Source: Cupriavidus sp. D39 (GTDB taxonomy: Bacteria; Pseudomonadota; Gammaproteobacteria; Burkholderiales; Burkholderiaceae). Taken from it: a stretch of DNA of 64,000 bases. The position numbers and the translations under genes are program-made. Each line of letters opens with the position of its first letter. The stretch's first letter is position 1. The notes under the pieces are model-generated. The model did not search any database and was not told where the DNA came from. It saw only the letters and a program-made list of their open reading frames with translations. Shown piece by piece: positions 18,212 through 27,995 of this stretch. Location of the stretch: contig NZ_JAPNLE010000007.1 in NCBI RefSeq assembly GCF_026627925.1, positions 558,001 to 622,000 on the forward strand, given 5' to 3'.

Positions 18212-20708
18212 ATGCAAGGCTGGCAGAGCACCTTTTTGGGCGCGCGCGAGGTGCCGCGTGAACTCAGCAGTTTCGAATTGCAGACGTTCTTCACATACAG
18301 CCACGCCGAGCACGAATTGATCGGGCGACGGCGCGGCCCAACGATGAAGCTGGGCCTGGCGCTGCACATTGGCTTTTTGCGCATGAGCGGCTGCCTATTG
18401 GATGCGTTCAGTATCCTGCCACCAGTCCTGCTTCGCCACCTCGGCACGGAACTGGGTATCAATACGCCGGATCTGGCGTCCTTGCGGGCGCTCTACGCGC
18501 GTGGGCGAACGCTCTCCGACCATCAACTGCTGGCCTGCCAGACGCTCGGGTTTCGTTGGATAACGGTACATCAACGTCGAGCCCTTGTGCGGGCGCTGCG
18601 TGACGAAGTGATGCATTGCGCTGATCGGGACCGACTGCTGTCATATGCGCACCAGTGGCTGTATCAGCATCGACTGATCATCGTGCACGAGCGCGCCATC
18701 CGAAGCCTTGTCGCAGCGGCATTGACCGAGCTTGAGTCCGGTGCCTGCGCCTCGATCCATTCGGCGGTACCTCCCGCGACATGGCGAAGATGGCTAGCCG
18801 CAATGGAACAAGCACGACCGGATGGTCAGCACGTCCAGAACTGGCTGTGGGCGGTCCCGGCGAAGCACTCGACGCGACAGTTCGCCGAAGTGCTCGAACG
18901 TATCGAGTGGCTAGTCGAGATTGGCGTCGACCGCCATCGTTTCGGTCTCAACGATGTTTTGGTGCGCCGTTTTGCACGTCGCTTGGCGGCGCGGTCCCCA
19001 TCGCTCAGCGCACGAATTAAGGAGCCGGCACGCACCGTCGAGCTGGGCTGCTTCCTGCGATATTGCCTGCTCACTGCCACTGACCAACTGATCCTCATGT
19101 TTCAGCGCCGGGTGGCAGATCTATGGCGGCAGAGCGCGGAGGGTGTGAAGGCTCCCATCGACTGGGCCGCACAATACCGGCAACTGCTCGACGAGCTGGC
19201 CAGCTTGAGTAGCGATGGGAGTATTCCGGATGCCGAGCTGCGCCCGCATCTGGCCCAATTGGTGGCCGACAAGCGCACTCAGCGCACACCGAGCCGGTCG
19301 TCTGCGATCAGGCTGCGGCTGATCGACGCCATCAGGCCCGTACGCGCGTTACTGGTCGCCGTCGCCAAGCTGCCCTGGCAAGCCACCGGCGAACACCCGG
19401 TAATTGACGCTCTGGGCAAGCTGCGCCACCTGTATGCGAAGGCCGTTCGAAGCTTACCCGATGACGTGACCGCCCCTTGCCTAGGGCCAGCCTGGCTCGA
19501 TGCGATCAGCGGTGCCGATCGCGAGCGCGCCTTCCGGGCACTTGAAGTCGCCACCCTGTTTGCCTTGCGCCGCGCCGTTCGCAACGGCTCAGTCTGGATC
19601 GAGCATTCATTGAGCTTCCGAGGTCGCGAGCGCTTGTTCCTGCCAGCCGAGCGTTGGCAGGCTGAAGCTCGGCGCCACTATACGCGGCTGTCGCTGCCAG
19701 CCCAAGCTGCCGACTTTCTCGGGCCGTTGCTTGAGCGCGTGCGCACAGGCATTGCCGCGGTCGCGGTAGCGACGCGCGCCGGCACGCTACGCGTCGATGA
19801 CGAGTTGCACCTGGCACCGCTAGCGGCACAGGAAGAGGATCCCGAGGTCTCAAGGCTGCGGACCCGCCTTGACCACCACATCGGCGATGTTCAGTTGCCG
19901 GAGGTCATCTTGGCAGTGGACGCCCAGACGCGCTTCAGCTGGATCATGCTCGGCCGCGAGCCCCGGTCTGCGCAGGAACTGTTGATGGTCTACGCTGGCA
20001 TCCTCGCGCATGGCACGAGTCTGACGGCGGCCGAGTGTGCCAGGATGATTCCACAATTGTCAGCCACGAGCATACGTCACGTCATGCGCTGGGCGGGCGA
20101 TGAGCGGCGACTGGTTCAGGCCTGTAAGGCAGTTCTGGAGTTCATGCACCGCCATCCGATCGCGGCAACTTGGGGCCGGTCGGACCTCGCCTCCTCGGAC
20201 ATGAGGAGCCTGGAGACAAGCCAGCGCGTCTGGCAGGCACGGCAAGACCCACGTCGCCACACCGCCTCGGTAGGTATCTACACTCACGTCCGAGATCGGT
20301 GGGGGATCTTTCACGCCCAGCCGATTGTGCTCAACGAAAGGCAGGCCGGCGCGGCGATCGAGGGCGTTGTGCGGCAGGAGCGAATCGAGACCACACAATT
20401 GGCGGTCGACACTCATATAAATACCGATTTCGCAATGGCGTTGGCCAGGCTACTTGGGTTCGACCTGTGTCCCCGATTGCGAGAGCTCAAGCAGCGTCGT
20501 CTCTTCGTACCTCGCGGCGTTGCTGTTCCCGATGAGATCGCCTCCGTGTGTCTCGCCAACGTGGACTTGGCTGCGATCGAGGCGCAATGGGACCCTTTGG
20601 TGCACCTGACGGCCTCGGTGATGTCGGGACACGCCAGCGCCGTGGCGGCCCTAGCGCGATTTGGCTCGGCCGCGCGGGGCGACCCTATCTATGACGCCGG
20701 CGTGCAGC
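18212..20708 (+). pseudogene. tnpA: Tn3-family transposase (element A), C-terminus replaced by IS66
   Basis: About 830 codons of a Tn3-type DDE transposase. It starts MQGWQSTFLGAREVPREL (the N-terminal DUF4158 region) and contains LPEVILAVDAQTRFSWIMLG, a LASSDMRSLETSQRVW block and VGIYTHVRDRWGIFHAQPIV. It should be ~980 residues; similarity ends at ARGDPIYDAGVQ near 20705, where IS66 sequence takes over. The final acidic residue region and the right end are missing. It cannot be an active transposase unless complemented. Confidence 0.85.
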
Positions 20709-22170
20709 TACCCTCGCGCTGGAGCAGAACCGGGTCGCCCGCGCGCTGTGGGAGCAACTGGAGATATTGAAGCACCAGATCGCGCAGCTTAACCGCGCGC
20801 ACTTCGGCGCCAGCTCCGAACGTCTGCCGGGTCAGGCCGAACTCTTTGCCGCGCCGCTCGATCTGCCGTCACCGCCAACCGCCGCAGAGATCAAGGTGGC
20901 GGGCCACACCCGCAAGGGGCGCCCGGGACTTTCCAAGGACCTACCGCGCACGCGGATCGAATACGATCTGTCCGCGGCGGAGAAGGCCGCCTTCGATTCA
21001 CTGCAGCGCATCGGCGAGGAGCGCAGCGAGACGCTGCATTACGAGCCAGCCAAGCTTACCGTCATCGAGCACATCCGCTTCAAGTATGCGGCCATGAAGA
21101 ACGGTGAGTCCACCATCGTGACCGCCACCGCGCAGCCCTCGCCGTTACCCAAGAGCAACGCCAGCGCGGGCCTGCTCGCCAACATCCAGGTCAATACCTT
21201 TGTGGACCACTTGCCGATCCACCGGCAGGAGATGGGCTACGCCCGCCTGGGCATTCATCTGCCGCGTGCCACACTGTGCGAATGGAAGCTGGGGTCGGCC
21301 GAGTTGCTGCAGACGCTCTTACCATCCTTGCGCATTCACATCCTACAAGCACCGCGCCTGCACCTGGACGACACCACGCTGCCGTTGCTCGAACGCGGGC
21401 GCGCCACCACCAAGCAGGCGCACCTGTGGGGCTACCTCGGAGCCGGACAGCGGCAGGAGAACGGGCTGTGGGTCGATCACCCGCCGGCGGTCATGTTCGA
21501 GTTCGCCGAATCCCGTGCCGCCACCCATCCGCTCACCTTCCTGCGCGACTATCGGGGGTACCTGCAGGCCGACGCCTACAGTGGTCACGATGCCCTCTAT
21601 CGCACCGGCCGCATCATCGAAGTCGGTTGTTGGGCGCATTGCAGGAGACGCTTCTTTGAGATCGCCAAGGTGCAGAAGGCGCCGGGGTTGGCCGCGCAGG
21701 CGCTGGCGTGGATCGCCCAGTTGTATGCCATCGAGGCCGGCATCAAGGACAAGCCACCGGATCACAAACTGGCCGTGCGGCAGGCGCAATCCGTGCCGCT
21801 GCTCGCCCAGTTCCACCAGTGGCTGCTAGGCAATGCCCATGGCTTGCTGGCCAAGCAGCAGCCGTTGGAGCAGGCCTTCGGCTATGCACTGCGACATTGG
21901 CAGGCCCTCGTGCGCTACACCGAAAGCGGTATCCTGGAGCCGGACAACAATCGCCTCGAGCGCGCCATCCGCCCAATTGCCGTTGGCAGAGCGAATTTTA
22001 TGTTCGTGGGCTCGCCGCGTGGCGGGCGTGCCGCCGCGACGATGTACTCGCTGCTGGGTACCTGTCGCCTGAATGGTATCGAGCCCTATGGCTGGCTCAA
22101 GGATACCCTGGAGCGCCTGCCAGCCCACCCCATCAGCCGGGTCCACGAACTGCTACCGCTGCCACGCTAA
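20709..22170 (+). pseudogene. tnpC: IS66-family transposase TnpC, 5'-truncated
   Basis: The frame opens after a stop near 20692 and reads ALEQNRVARALWEQLEILK, then a leucine-zipper-like start and the zinc-finger/DDE IS66 core (LHLDDTTLPLLERG, YLQADAYSGHDALYR, GCWAHCRRRFFE, SGILEPDNNRLERAIRPIA). The full C-terminus with RAAATMYSLLGTCRLNGI is present. The short N-terminus and tnpA/tnpB are missing, lost at the junction with the Tn3 gene. The C-terminal 520 bp are repeated almost exactly at 40953-41472. Confidence 0.85.
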
Positions 22171-22187
22171 CCGGTAAACTGTGCGTC

Positions 22188-22685
22188 ATGGACATTCTTG
22201 ACGCATTGCGCCTCGCCCCGAGCGCCGACCTGTACCGCTTGTATCTGACCATCGGTCGGATGCTCGACGATCCGAAGCGGATCCTGGAGAGCCGCCGGCA
22301 CCTGCATATCGGCATGACCGTCAGTTACGTGGCCGACGATCTCATCCAGCCGGTGCGGCAGGGCCGTATCCTTGAGTTGCGGCAGACCCAGGCCGTGATC
22401 GAGGACACCGCTACGCGCCGGCGCTGGGCCTTGCCCTATGCCGCGGTCATCGCCGACGCCAACGCTGCGGCCCAATCGCCACCACACGACCCGCCGCCAC
22501 CGCCCCGTGCACAGCGTGCTGACTTCATGGTTGGTGACACGGTGGCCTTTACCGACCAGCACCTGCACGAGCGCATCGGCACCGTCGTGCGTGTCAACCA
22601 GAAGACCGCGTCCGTACAGTGCAATCCCGACGAAGGCCACTGGCGGGTCTCCTTCGCGCTCCTGCGTAAAGTGGTCGATCTGTAG
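22188..22685 (+). CDS. IS66-linked small protein with KOW-like segment, copy 1
   Basis: 165 residues beginning MDILDALRLAPSADLYRLYL, 17 bp after the tnpC stop. The N-terminal half is helical. A Pro-rich linker (PPHDPPPPPRAQ) leads to VGDTVAFTDQHLHERIGTVV and RVNQKTASVQC, which resembles a KOW/SH3-like barrel, ending FALLRKVVDL. A second copy also follows tnpC at 40438-40935 with conservative changes only. This suggests a maintained passenger gene of this IS66 type. Function unknown; RNA- or protein-binding is a guess. Confidence 0.7.
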   Translation: MDILDALRLAPSADLYRLYLTIGRMLDDPKRILESRRHLHIGMTVSYVADDLIQPVRQGRILELRQTQAVIEDTATRRRWALPYAAVIADANAAAQSPPHDPPPPPRAQRADFMVGDTVAFTDQHLHERIGTVVRVNQKTASVQCNPDEGHWRVSFALLRKVVDL

Positions 22686-22710
22686 CCGTCATCCACGAGC
22701 AGAGGAAGGC

Positions 22711-22743
22711 GTCAAGTCCATTACGGATGGGTTCCGCTGACGC
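22711..22743 (+). repeat. 33-bp repeat, copy 1
   Basis: GTCAAGTCCATTACGGATGG and the following 13 bases are identical to 58519-58551. Both copies adjoin a gene that looks cut: the N-terminus of 22727-23203 here, the truncated helicase there. It is probably a mobile-element end or recombination scar. Confidence 0.55.
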
Positions 22744-23203
22744 TTACGCAACAAAGAACGATCTGTACCAAGCCTATCTCAAGCTGTTTGACATTCCGTT
22801 CAAGACGCACTTCAAGCGTCGCGCGCTGGAAGAGTTGGCGCTCGAGATCAAACAATGGCACGTGTCCGAGATCTCCTTGGAGGCGGTGAGGCACATGCGT
22901 CAGACGGGGAGTGCTCAGGGCCTTCGACGTGGTCACGTGGTACCTCGGATCGAACGAGGGAAAAGGCTGTTCGAGCGGGAAACACCATATTCGATCGGGA
23001 CCTTTCTCAAGGTCTTTTTCGACAATGACCACGTGACCCTGGTTGCGGCATCCGAGAACAATCGGGAAGGGGTTGACCACTGGTCGCCGCGTTTCCCAGT
23101 CCCAAAAGGACGTTTTGTTCAGAATGGCAGCTATCGGGTGTCCGCCAAAGCCGAAGACGTAGAATGGGCGACCAAGGAGTTGGATACGTCAGCGCACGAT
23201 TAA
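22727..23203 (+). CDS. Hypothetical protein, possibly N-terminally altered
   Basis: 158 residues. The ATG lies inside the 33-bp repeat, so the first residues (MGSADAY) may be acquired rather than native, and no good ribosome site is seen. The rest looks like a soluble alpha/beta protein (NDLYQAYLKLFDIPFKTHF, GTFLKVFFDNDHVTLVAAS, FVQNGSYRVSAKAEDVEW). I do not recognise the family. Confidence 0.5.
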   Translation: MGSADAYATKNDLYQAYLKLFDIPFKTHFKRRALEELALEIKQWHVSEISLEAVRHMRQTGSAQGLRRGHVVPRIERGKRLFERETPYSIGTFLKVFFDNDHVTLVAASENNREGVDHWSPRFPVPKGRFVQNGSYRVSAKAEDVEWATKELDTSAHD

Positions 23204-23447
23204 TTTGTCCCTGCGCCACTATCGAGAACCTACGCGCAGGGATAGAACCCAGATGAGGAGCAGCAGGGAAATCGCTCGGGATGCAACGAACCCCGAGACT
23301 GGCTTCAGGAACGCCGTCGCACCATTGCTGTCTGACCTGGAATGGGAGACGGACAAGATCTGCGGCTTCGTCTGCCCGGATCAGTACGTTGGTCAGGTGA
23401 CCGACAGCGGGAGCAGTTTCCACTATGCGGCATCGGCCGCACGGCCC

Positions 23448-23806
23448 TAGCGCCACATATTGATGCTCGACTTGCCGTCCGCCGGTAGCGCGTTGAGCGG
23501 CCGACGCAGCGTCTTTCTCGTGACGTCGGCCCAGCGCCGGCCCTAGTCGGCCAGTTCCTGCCGCGATTGGCCCTGCGCCTGGCTCTCGGCATCTAGCTCC
23601 TCGCCCAGCCGCTTGCCGGCCGTCCGTCGCGCTCCTGCTCGGCGCGCACCCGTTCCAGATCCGCCTCCAGTCGCGGCATAGGCTCCAGGCGCAATCGCGC
23701 CTTGGCCAGCTCGGTCCGCGCCGCCTCGGCCGCCTCTCGCTCGCTGAGGTTGACCTACGTCGCGACTGGCGTGGCGAATTTCTCGCCCGCGACACGCTAG
23801 ACTATG
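23448..23806 (-). pseudogene. Decayed coiled-coil gene (KfrA/TnpT-like tail)
   Basis: The minus strand reads SEREAAEAARTELAKARLRL and LEADLERVRAEQERD, then after a frameshift GKRLGEELDAESQAQGQSRQ and RKTLRRPLNALPADGKSSIN to a stop at 23448-23450. At least two in-frame stops interrupt it. The composition fits the helical tail of KfrA-like or cointegrate-resolution proteins. The flanking 23204-23447 and 23807-24158 show nothing else I can support. Confidence 0.4.
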
Positions 23807-24170
23807 GGGCGAGTAGGGCCGAAGGGCCCACTAGGCTCGTCTGCAACTCGGTGGCCAGGCGCCAGATCTTGCTTTCGAGTTCCCGGGAATGAGGGAAGTC
23901 GCCATCCCGGGCATCGCGCTGCAGGTATCCTCTGAATAAGGTGACAGCGGCGGTTGCGGCTACGAGGCCGCGACCCGTTTTCGAATTGTTCCCGCAACGA
24001 TGGCGGTCGCTCTCCCCAGGGATGCTGGCAAACGACCAATGTCCATTCGCGAGAGCGCGCCACCGCGGGGTCCCCCGTGCGCCTGGCCGTGACCGCGGGA
24101 CGAGGAACTTGGACGGGGGACGTGGGGCGTACTCAGGGCATAATGTCAGCCTCTTTGAATGCTCTGCGTT

Positions 24171-24761
24171 ATGGCGCTCGTAATTTCCGGCACCTTTGTC
24201 GACCTTTCCCACCTAGCTGGCGGCACATATTCCGTCGACGTGCCATTGCGGGGCAACCAGGTCAAGAAAATGACCGTGGAGCTGGCCTATACCAACCACT
24301 GCTACTCGCGGGGGCCGCTCGTCGGCGAGGAGGTACCGACCGGCTTTGTGGTGATGGACGGTGCGAAGGCACGGATCTTTGATTGGCGTCGATATCACCT
24401 TTCGAAGAATCTGCCTCACGTGATGGCCAGCTTGTTCAGTGGTGACGCGACGGTGCGAGCTACGCACCACCACAATTTCGTCCAAATCGAACTGGTCGAG
24501 GAGCTTGCTGACGGTATAAAAAGAGAGGTGAACTATTATATCTTCTTGCGCATCCGAAAGCACGACGTCCCCAATGAACCGAAGCTAATGAAGATTCGCG
24601 TCGAAACAGCATTCCCAGAAGATCTGCTCTACTACGACAAGCCTGAACTCGGGAAGCCGTATAGCTTGAAGAAGATTCTGCAGTGCTACTGGGAGGGGCG
24701 AGACTACTGGCGCCCCGATCCAGGCAGCAACTCGAAAAAGAAGGGGAAGAACAAGCGCTGA
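24171..24761 (+). CDS. Hypothetical protein, 196 aa
   Basis: Soluble, strand-rich N-terminus (MALVISGTFVDLSHLAGGTY, VKKMTVELAYTNHCYSRGP), central YYIFLRIRKHD and a very basic tail KKKGKNKR. An ATG 12 bp upstream (24159) is equally possible; neither has a strong ribosome site. A histidine run (ATHHHNF) is present. I do not recognise the family. It converges on the candidate small-RNA gene at 24781-24998, whose terminator could also serve this gene. Confidence 0.6.
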   Translation: MALVISGTFVDLSHLAGGTYSVDVPLRGNQVKKMTVELAYTNHCYSRGPLVGEEVPTGFVVMDGAKARIFDWRRYHLSKNLPHVMASLFSGDATVRATHHHNFVQIELVEELADGIKREVNYYIFLRIRKHDVPNEPKLMKIRVETAFPEDLLYYDKPELGKPYSLKKILQCYWEGRDYWRPDPGSNSKKKGKNKR

Positions 24762-24780
24762 TGCACCGGCCCGCCAAAAG

Positions 24781-24998
24781 CAAACGCCCCCTGCGATGAG
24801 GGGGCGTTTAGGAAGAGGTCGCGGGGCTTCTCTTGGGTATCCCACTCCAGGTGGGACCTCGACCCGTGCCGAGGCGGCGCTTAGCTTTTGAGACTGGACA
24901 CCCCGCTAGCTGCTAAGCCTTTCCGGTTCCTTCCGGAACCGGACCTCCTACAGGCTGTTGGCTCGCACCGAAGCGGCAGGAGGATTTGGTTTGCTCAA
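24781..24998 (-). ncRNA. Candidate structured small RNA, ~215 nt
   Basis: No ORF fits, but five consecutive stems do: CCTCCT/AGGAGG (24944-24983), CCGGTTCC/GGAACCGG (24923-24942), GCTTAGC/GCTAAGC (24879-24918), CCTCG/CGAGG (24857-24874) and TCCCAC/GTGGGA (24840-24856). Read on the minus strand, an extended -10 (TGCTAATAT, 24999-25007) with a TTATGC -35-like box lies just upstream. A GC-rich hairpin with a T-rich tail lies at the end. The arrangement is that of an independent sRNA gene. I cannot assign it to an Rfam family; a phage- or plasmid-type antisense RNA such as C4 should be tested. Confidence 0.45.
24782..24809 (-). terminator. Rho-independent terminator, possibly bidirectional
   Basis: AAACGCCCCCT-GCGATG-AGGGGGCGTTT is a perfect 11-bp hairpin. 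On the minus strand it is followed by GTTTGCTTTT, a better U-tract than on the plus strand. It may end the sRNA and also the gene at 24171-24761. Confidence 0.7.
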
Positions 24999-25007
24999 AT
25001 ATTAGCA

Positions 25008-25606
25008 TGACATCCCATTGCATAACAGTGACATCTACTCAGTAGATGGAGGCCATACCTCAAGCAAGCAAAAAAGGCCTTATGCGACGCCTTCCGAAGG
25101 TCCGAAATAGGCAATCGTGCCCTTGGAATGCACCGACTGCAAGGAACGACGAAGATCGCATATGCTGCGTGATGCACATAGATGCTGCATACACCACATG
25201 GATCGGTCGGAGGCGAAAAAACAAACGGATACCGTTGCCTCGTCTGAGAGGGCGCAGCTGCCACCGTGCGGGAGCAACCGTCAGCCGGTGGACCGGCTCC
25301 GCGGCGGAGCCGATCCCTACTTGAGTTGACCCGGCGGCGGGCCCCTCAGAAAGCCATGCCCATCTTGGGGTAATCGTCCTTTTCATACAAAAAATGGCGG
25401 TAGCAGGGTTCGCAGGCACCTGTAGCAAGGCTTTTCGCCACAATGAGTCTCGCGTGATCGGTGTAATTGTAAGTCCTTGATAGATCAAAACTTTCCGTCA
25501 CGAACCGCCAGAAAATGCACGGAAAGTACGATGACCCCATGATGAACCTGAACAAAATAAGAAGGTTACCTTTGTAGTTTTCCTTCGCATCGACTACATT
25601 GGGGAG
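25008..25606. other. Intergenic region with a Tn3-type end at 25367
   Basis: No supported gene. GGGGTAATCGTCCTTTTC at 25367-25384 followed by ATGGCGGTAGCAGG matches the outer end of the Tn3-family elements at 45571 and 17733. It marks the left border of the catabolic segment. 25285-25330 carries a GC-rich hairpin (GGCTCCGCGGCGGAGCC). Confidence 0.5.
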
Positions 25607-26065
25607 ATGCATTCCAACCACAAACAAGATGATCCGCAGGCTGCCGGCGCATCCGCGCTGGCAACCGATCTTCGTATCGTGATCGGCCAGTTGAGGCGCC
25701 GCCTGCGTGAAGAGGTGCATCCGGGCGATCTCACCTGGTCGCAGATGTCCGTTCTTGGCCGCCTGGAGCGCGATGGCCCGGCCACTGTGACAACCCTGGC
25801 GCGGGCCGAGGGTGTGCGGTCGCAGTCCATGGGCGCCACGGTCGCTGTCCTGGAAGCAGCCCGGCTGGTGAGCGGTGCGCCGGATCCGGTCGACGGGCGG
25901 CAGACCATCTTGTCGCTCACGGCTGACGCCAGGGAGATGATCCTGGCGACCCGTGCAGCGCGCGAAGACTGGCTGCTCCGTGCCATCCGGACAAAGCTGG
26001 CGGCGACGGAGCAAGAGGCGCTTGCGGCCGGCATCGCCCTGCTCAAACGGCTGGCCGACTCGTGA
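25607..26065 (+). CDS. MarR-family transcriptional regulator
   Basis: 152 residues with the MarR winged helix: helix pair around WSQMSVLGRLERDGPATVTT, recognition helix LARAEGVRSQSMGATVAVLE and wing PDPVDGRQTILSLTADARE. The family represses a neighbouring operon and releases DNA on binding small aromatic ligands. It is followed 87 bp later by the isochorismatase-like gene and the MFS exporter on the same strand. It is probably their regulator; no clear palindrome was found by eye. Confidence 0.85.
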   Translation: MHSNHKQDDPQAAGASALATDLRIVIGQLRRRLREEVHPGDLTWSQMSVLGRLERDGPATVTTLARAEGVRSQSMGATVAVLEAARLVSGAPDPVDGRQTILSLTADAREMILATRAAREDWLLRAIRTKLAATEQEALAAGIALLKRLADS

Positions 26066-26152
26066 CGGGGCCCTTTCAAAGCCCCGGCCAGCGCCCCGCT
26101 CCGGACTTGCCGTAGTCCCGACCGTAGTCCCTATCGACCGAGAGAAAACACC

Positions 26153-26719
26153 ATGCCAGTCACCGTTCTTGATCCGAAAGCCGCTCTCGTTGTCATCGAT
26201 CTGCAGCAGGGAATCGTCTCGCTTCCCGTCGTGCACCCGGTCGATGAGGTCGTGAAGCAGTCTGCGGCCCTTGCCACCGCGTTCCGTGGCCACGGCCTGC
26301 CAGTTGTGCTGGTCAATGTTGCCGGCGGCGCCCCCGGCCGTACCGAACAGGGACGCAGGCTTGGCGATCTTCCTGCCGGATGGGACGATCTGGTGCCCGA
26401 GTTGAACCGGCAGCCGGCTGACCACACGGTGACAAAGCGGACCTGGGGAGCCTTCACCAAGACCGATCTTGAGGCGCAACTGAGAAAGCTGGGTGTGACA
26501 CAGGTGGTGCTTGCCGGCGTTGCGACCAGCATCGGCGTGGAGTCGACTGCGCGCCAGGCGTATGAGTTTGGGTTCAACGTTGCCCTGGCCGTCGATGCCA
26601 TGACCGACATGAGCCTGGATGCGCACGCGAACAGCATTGCGCGGATTTTCCCGAGGCTGGGGGAGACCGGCACAACCCGCGAGATCATCGATCTGCTCGA
26701 AAAGAGCGGTAGCCGGTGA
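26153..26719 (+). CDS. Isochorismatase-fold hydrolase-like protein lacking the usual Cys
   Basis: 188 residues of the isochorismatase-like hydrolase fold. The catalytic Asp is in LVVIDLQQGIV and the Lys in VTKRTWGAF. Where cysteine hydrolases of this family carry G-V-x-T-x-x-C, this protein reads GVATSIGVESTARQAYE, with Gly in place of the nucleophile. It may use another mechanism or bind ligand without hydrolysis. It overlaps the exporter start (GTGA), so it belongs to one operon with it, under the MarR protein. Confidence 0.8.
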   Translation: MPVTVLDPKAALVVIDLQQGIVSLPVVHPVDEVVKQSAALATAFRGHGLPVVLVNVAGGAPGRTEQGRRLGDLPAGWDDLVPELNRQPADHTVTKRTWGAFTKTDLEAQLRKLGVTQVVLAGVATSIGVESTARQAYEFGFNVALAVDAMTDMSLDAHANSIARIFPRLGETGTTREIIDLLEKSGSR

Positions 26720-27987
26720 GAGGCACCTTCCGTTCGCTGAACAACTTCAACTACCGGCTCTGGGCCGGCGGGGCCATCGTATCCAATGTGGGAACCTGGA
26801 TGCAGCGCACCGCGCAGGACTGGCTGGTGCTCACGCATCTGACGCACAAGAACGCAACGTCCGTGGGCGTGGTCATGGCGCTGCAGTTCGGGCCCCAGAT
26901 GCTCTTGTTACCCTTGACCGGCTTTGCGGCGGATCATTTCGACCGGCGCAAGCTCCTGCTTGCCACCCAGGCCGCCATGGGCACGCTGGCGCTCGGACTG
27001 GGGCTCCTGACCTTGTCCGGGCACGTCCAGTTGTGGCACGTGTACCTGTTTGCGTTCCTGCTCGGCTGCGTCACGGCATTCGACTCTCCCGCGCGCCAGA
27101 CCTTTGTCGCCGAGCTGGTCGGGGACTCGGACCTGTCCAATGCCGTGGCGCTGAATTTCACCTCGTTCAACGCAGCGCGGATGATTGGCCCTGCCGTGGC
27201 CGGCGTGCTGATCAGCGTGGTGGGCACCGGATGGGTATTCCTGATCAATGCGGCGTCTTTTGTCGCGGTGCTGGGGGCGTTGAGCCGCCTGCGCCTTGGT
27301 GAACTGCATCGGAAGCCCCGGGCGGTGCGCACGCGGGGCAGCTTTGCCGAGGGCTTTCGCTATGTCTGGCGGCGCCCCGACCTGAAGGCTGCCTTGCTCA
27401 TGCTGTTCCTGATCGGTACGTTTGGGCTGAACTTCCCGATTTTCATCTCGACGATGTCGGTTACCGTCTTTCATGCCGGTGCGGATCAGTTCGGTTTCCT
27501 GACGTCGATCATGGCGATCGGGTCGGTTACCGGCGCCTTGCTGGCGGCAAGGCGAGCCAAGCCGCGTTTCTCGCTTTTACTCGCTGGCGCAACGGTTTTC
27601 GGGGTAGGCTGCGCGCTAGCCGCGATCATGCCCAGCTACGCCCTGTTTGGTCTTGCACTGATCATGGTTGGCGTGGCGGCACAGACCGTGACCACGTCGA
27701 CAAACAGCCTGGTGCAGCTATCGACCGAACCCGCCATGCGCGGCCGGGTGGTGGCCATCCTCCTCGCCTTGGCTTTGGGCGGCACCCCGCTTGGCGCGCC
27801 GATCGTCGGCTGGGTCGCCGACACGTTCGGGCCACGCTGGGCGCTTGGCATCGGCGCTGGCGCGGGCTTTGCCGCTGCGATCGTCGGCGTGCGTTACCTC
27901 GCGAAATATCATCGCCTGCGCTTGCGCATCGACGCCGGGCGCCTGCGCTTGAGCTTGGACGAACACATGCTCAAGCCGAAGGCGTGA
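26716..27987 (+). CDS. MFS efflux transporter (DHA3/EntS-like)
   Basis: 423 residues with about 12 hydrophobic segments. The signature is NFNYRLWAGGAIVSNVGTWM, typical of the EntS/DHA3 group, then the loop motif DHFDRRKLLL, FDSPARQTFVAELV and NAASFVAVLGALSRLR. The GTG start overlaps the upstream stop by four bases, so it is co-translated with the isochorismatase-fold gene. It is likely an inner-membrane exporter of a small organic compound, with drug resistance possible. Confidence 0.85.
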   Translation: MRGTFRSLNNFNYRLWAGGAIVSNVGTWMQRTAQDWLVLTHLTHKNATSVGVVMALQFGPQMLLLPLTGFAADHFDRRKLLLATQAAMGTLALGLGLLTLSGHVQLWHVYLFAFLLGCVTAFDSPARQTFVAELVGDSDLSNAVALNFTSFNAARMIGPAVAGVLISVVGTGWVFLINAASFVAVLGALSRLRLGELHRKPRAVRTRGSFAEGFRYVWRRPDLKAALLMLFLIGTFGLNFPIFISTMSVTVFHAGADQFGFLTSIMAIGSVTGALLAARRAKPRFSLLLAGATVFGVGCALAAIMPSYALFGLALIMVGVAAQTVTTSTNSLVQLSTEPAMRGRVVAILLALALGGTPLGAPIVGWVADTFGPRWALGIGAGAGFAAAIVGVRYLAKYHRLRLRIDAGRLRLSLDEHMLKPKA

Positions 27988-27995
27988 GCCGCCTG

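Noticed and set aside
21708..22187. Long open frame antisense/offset to IS66 tnpC, continuous with the small downstream gene
   Set aside because: It overlaps the clear TnpC coding frame and has arginine/alanine-rich shadow composition; only the part from 22188 is treated as real.
25346..26626. 426-codon minus-strand open frame
   Set aside because: It lies opposite the MarR and isochorismatase-like genes and shows no motif; typical high-GC antisense shadow.
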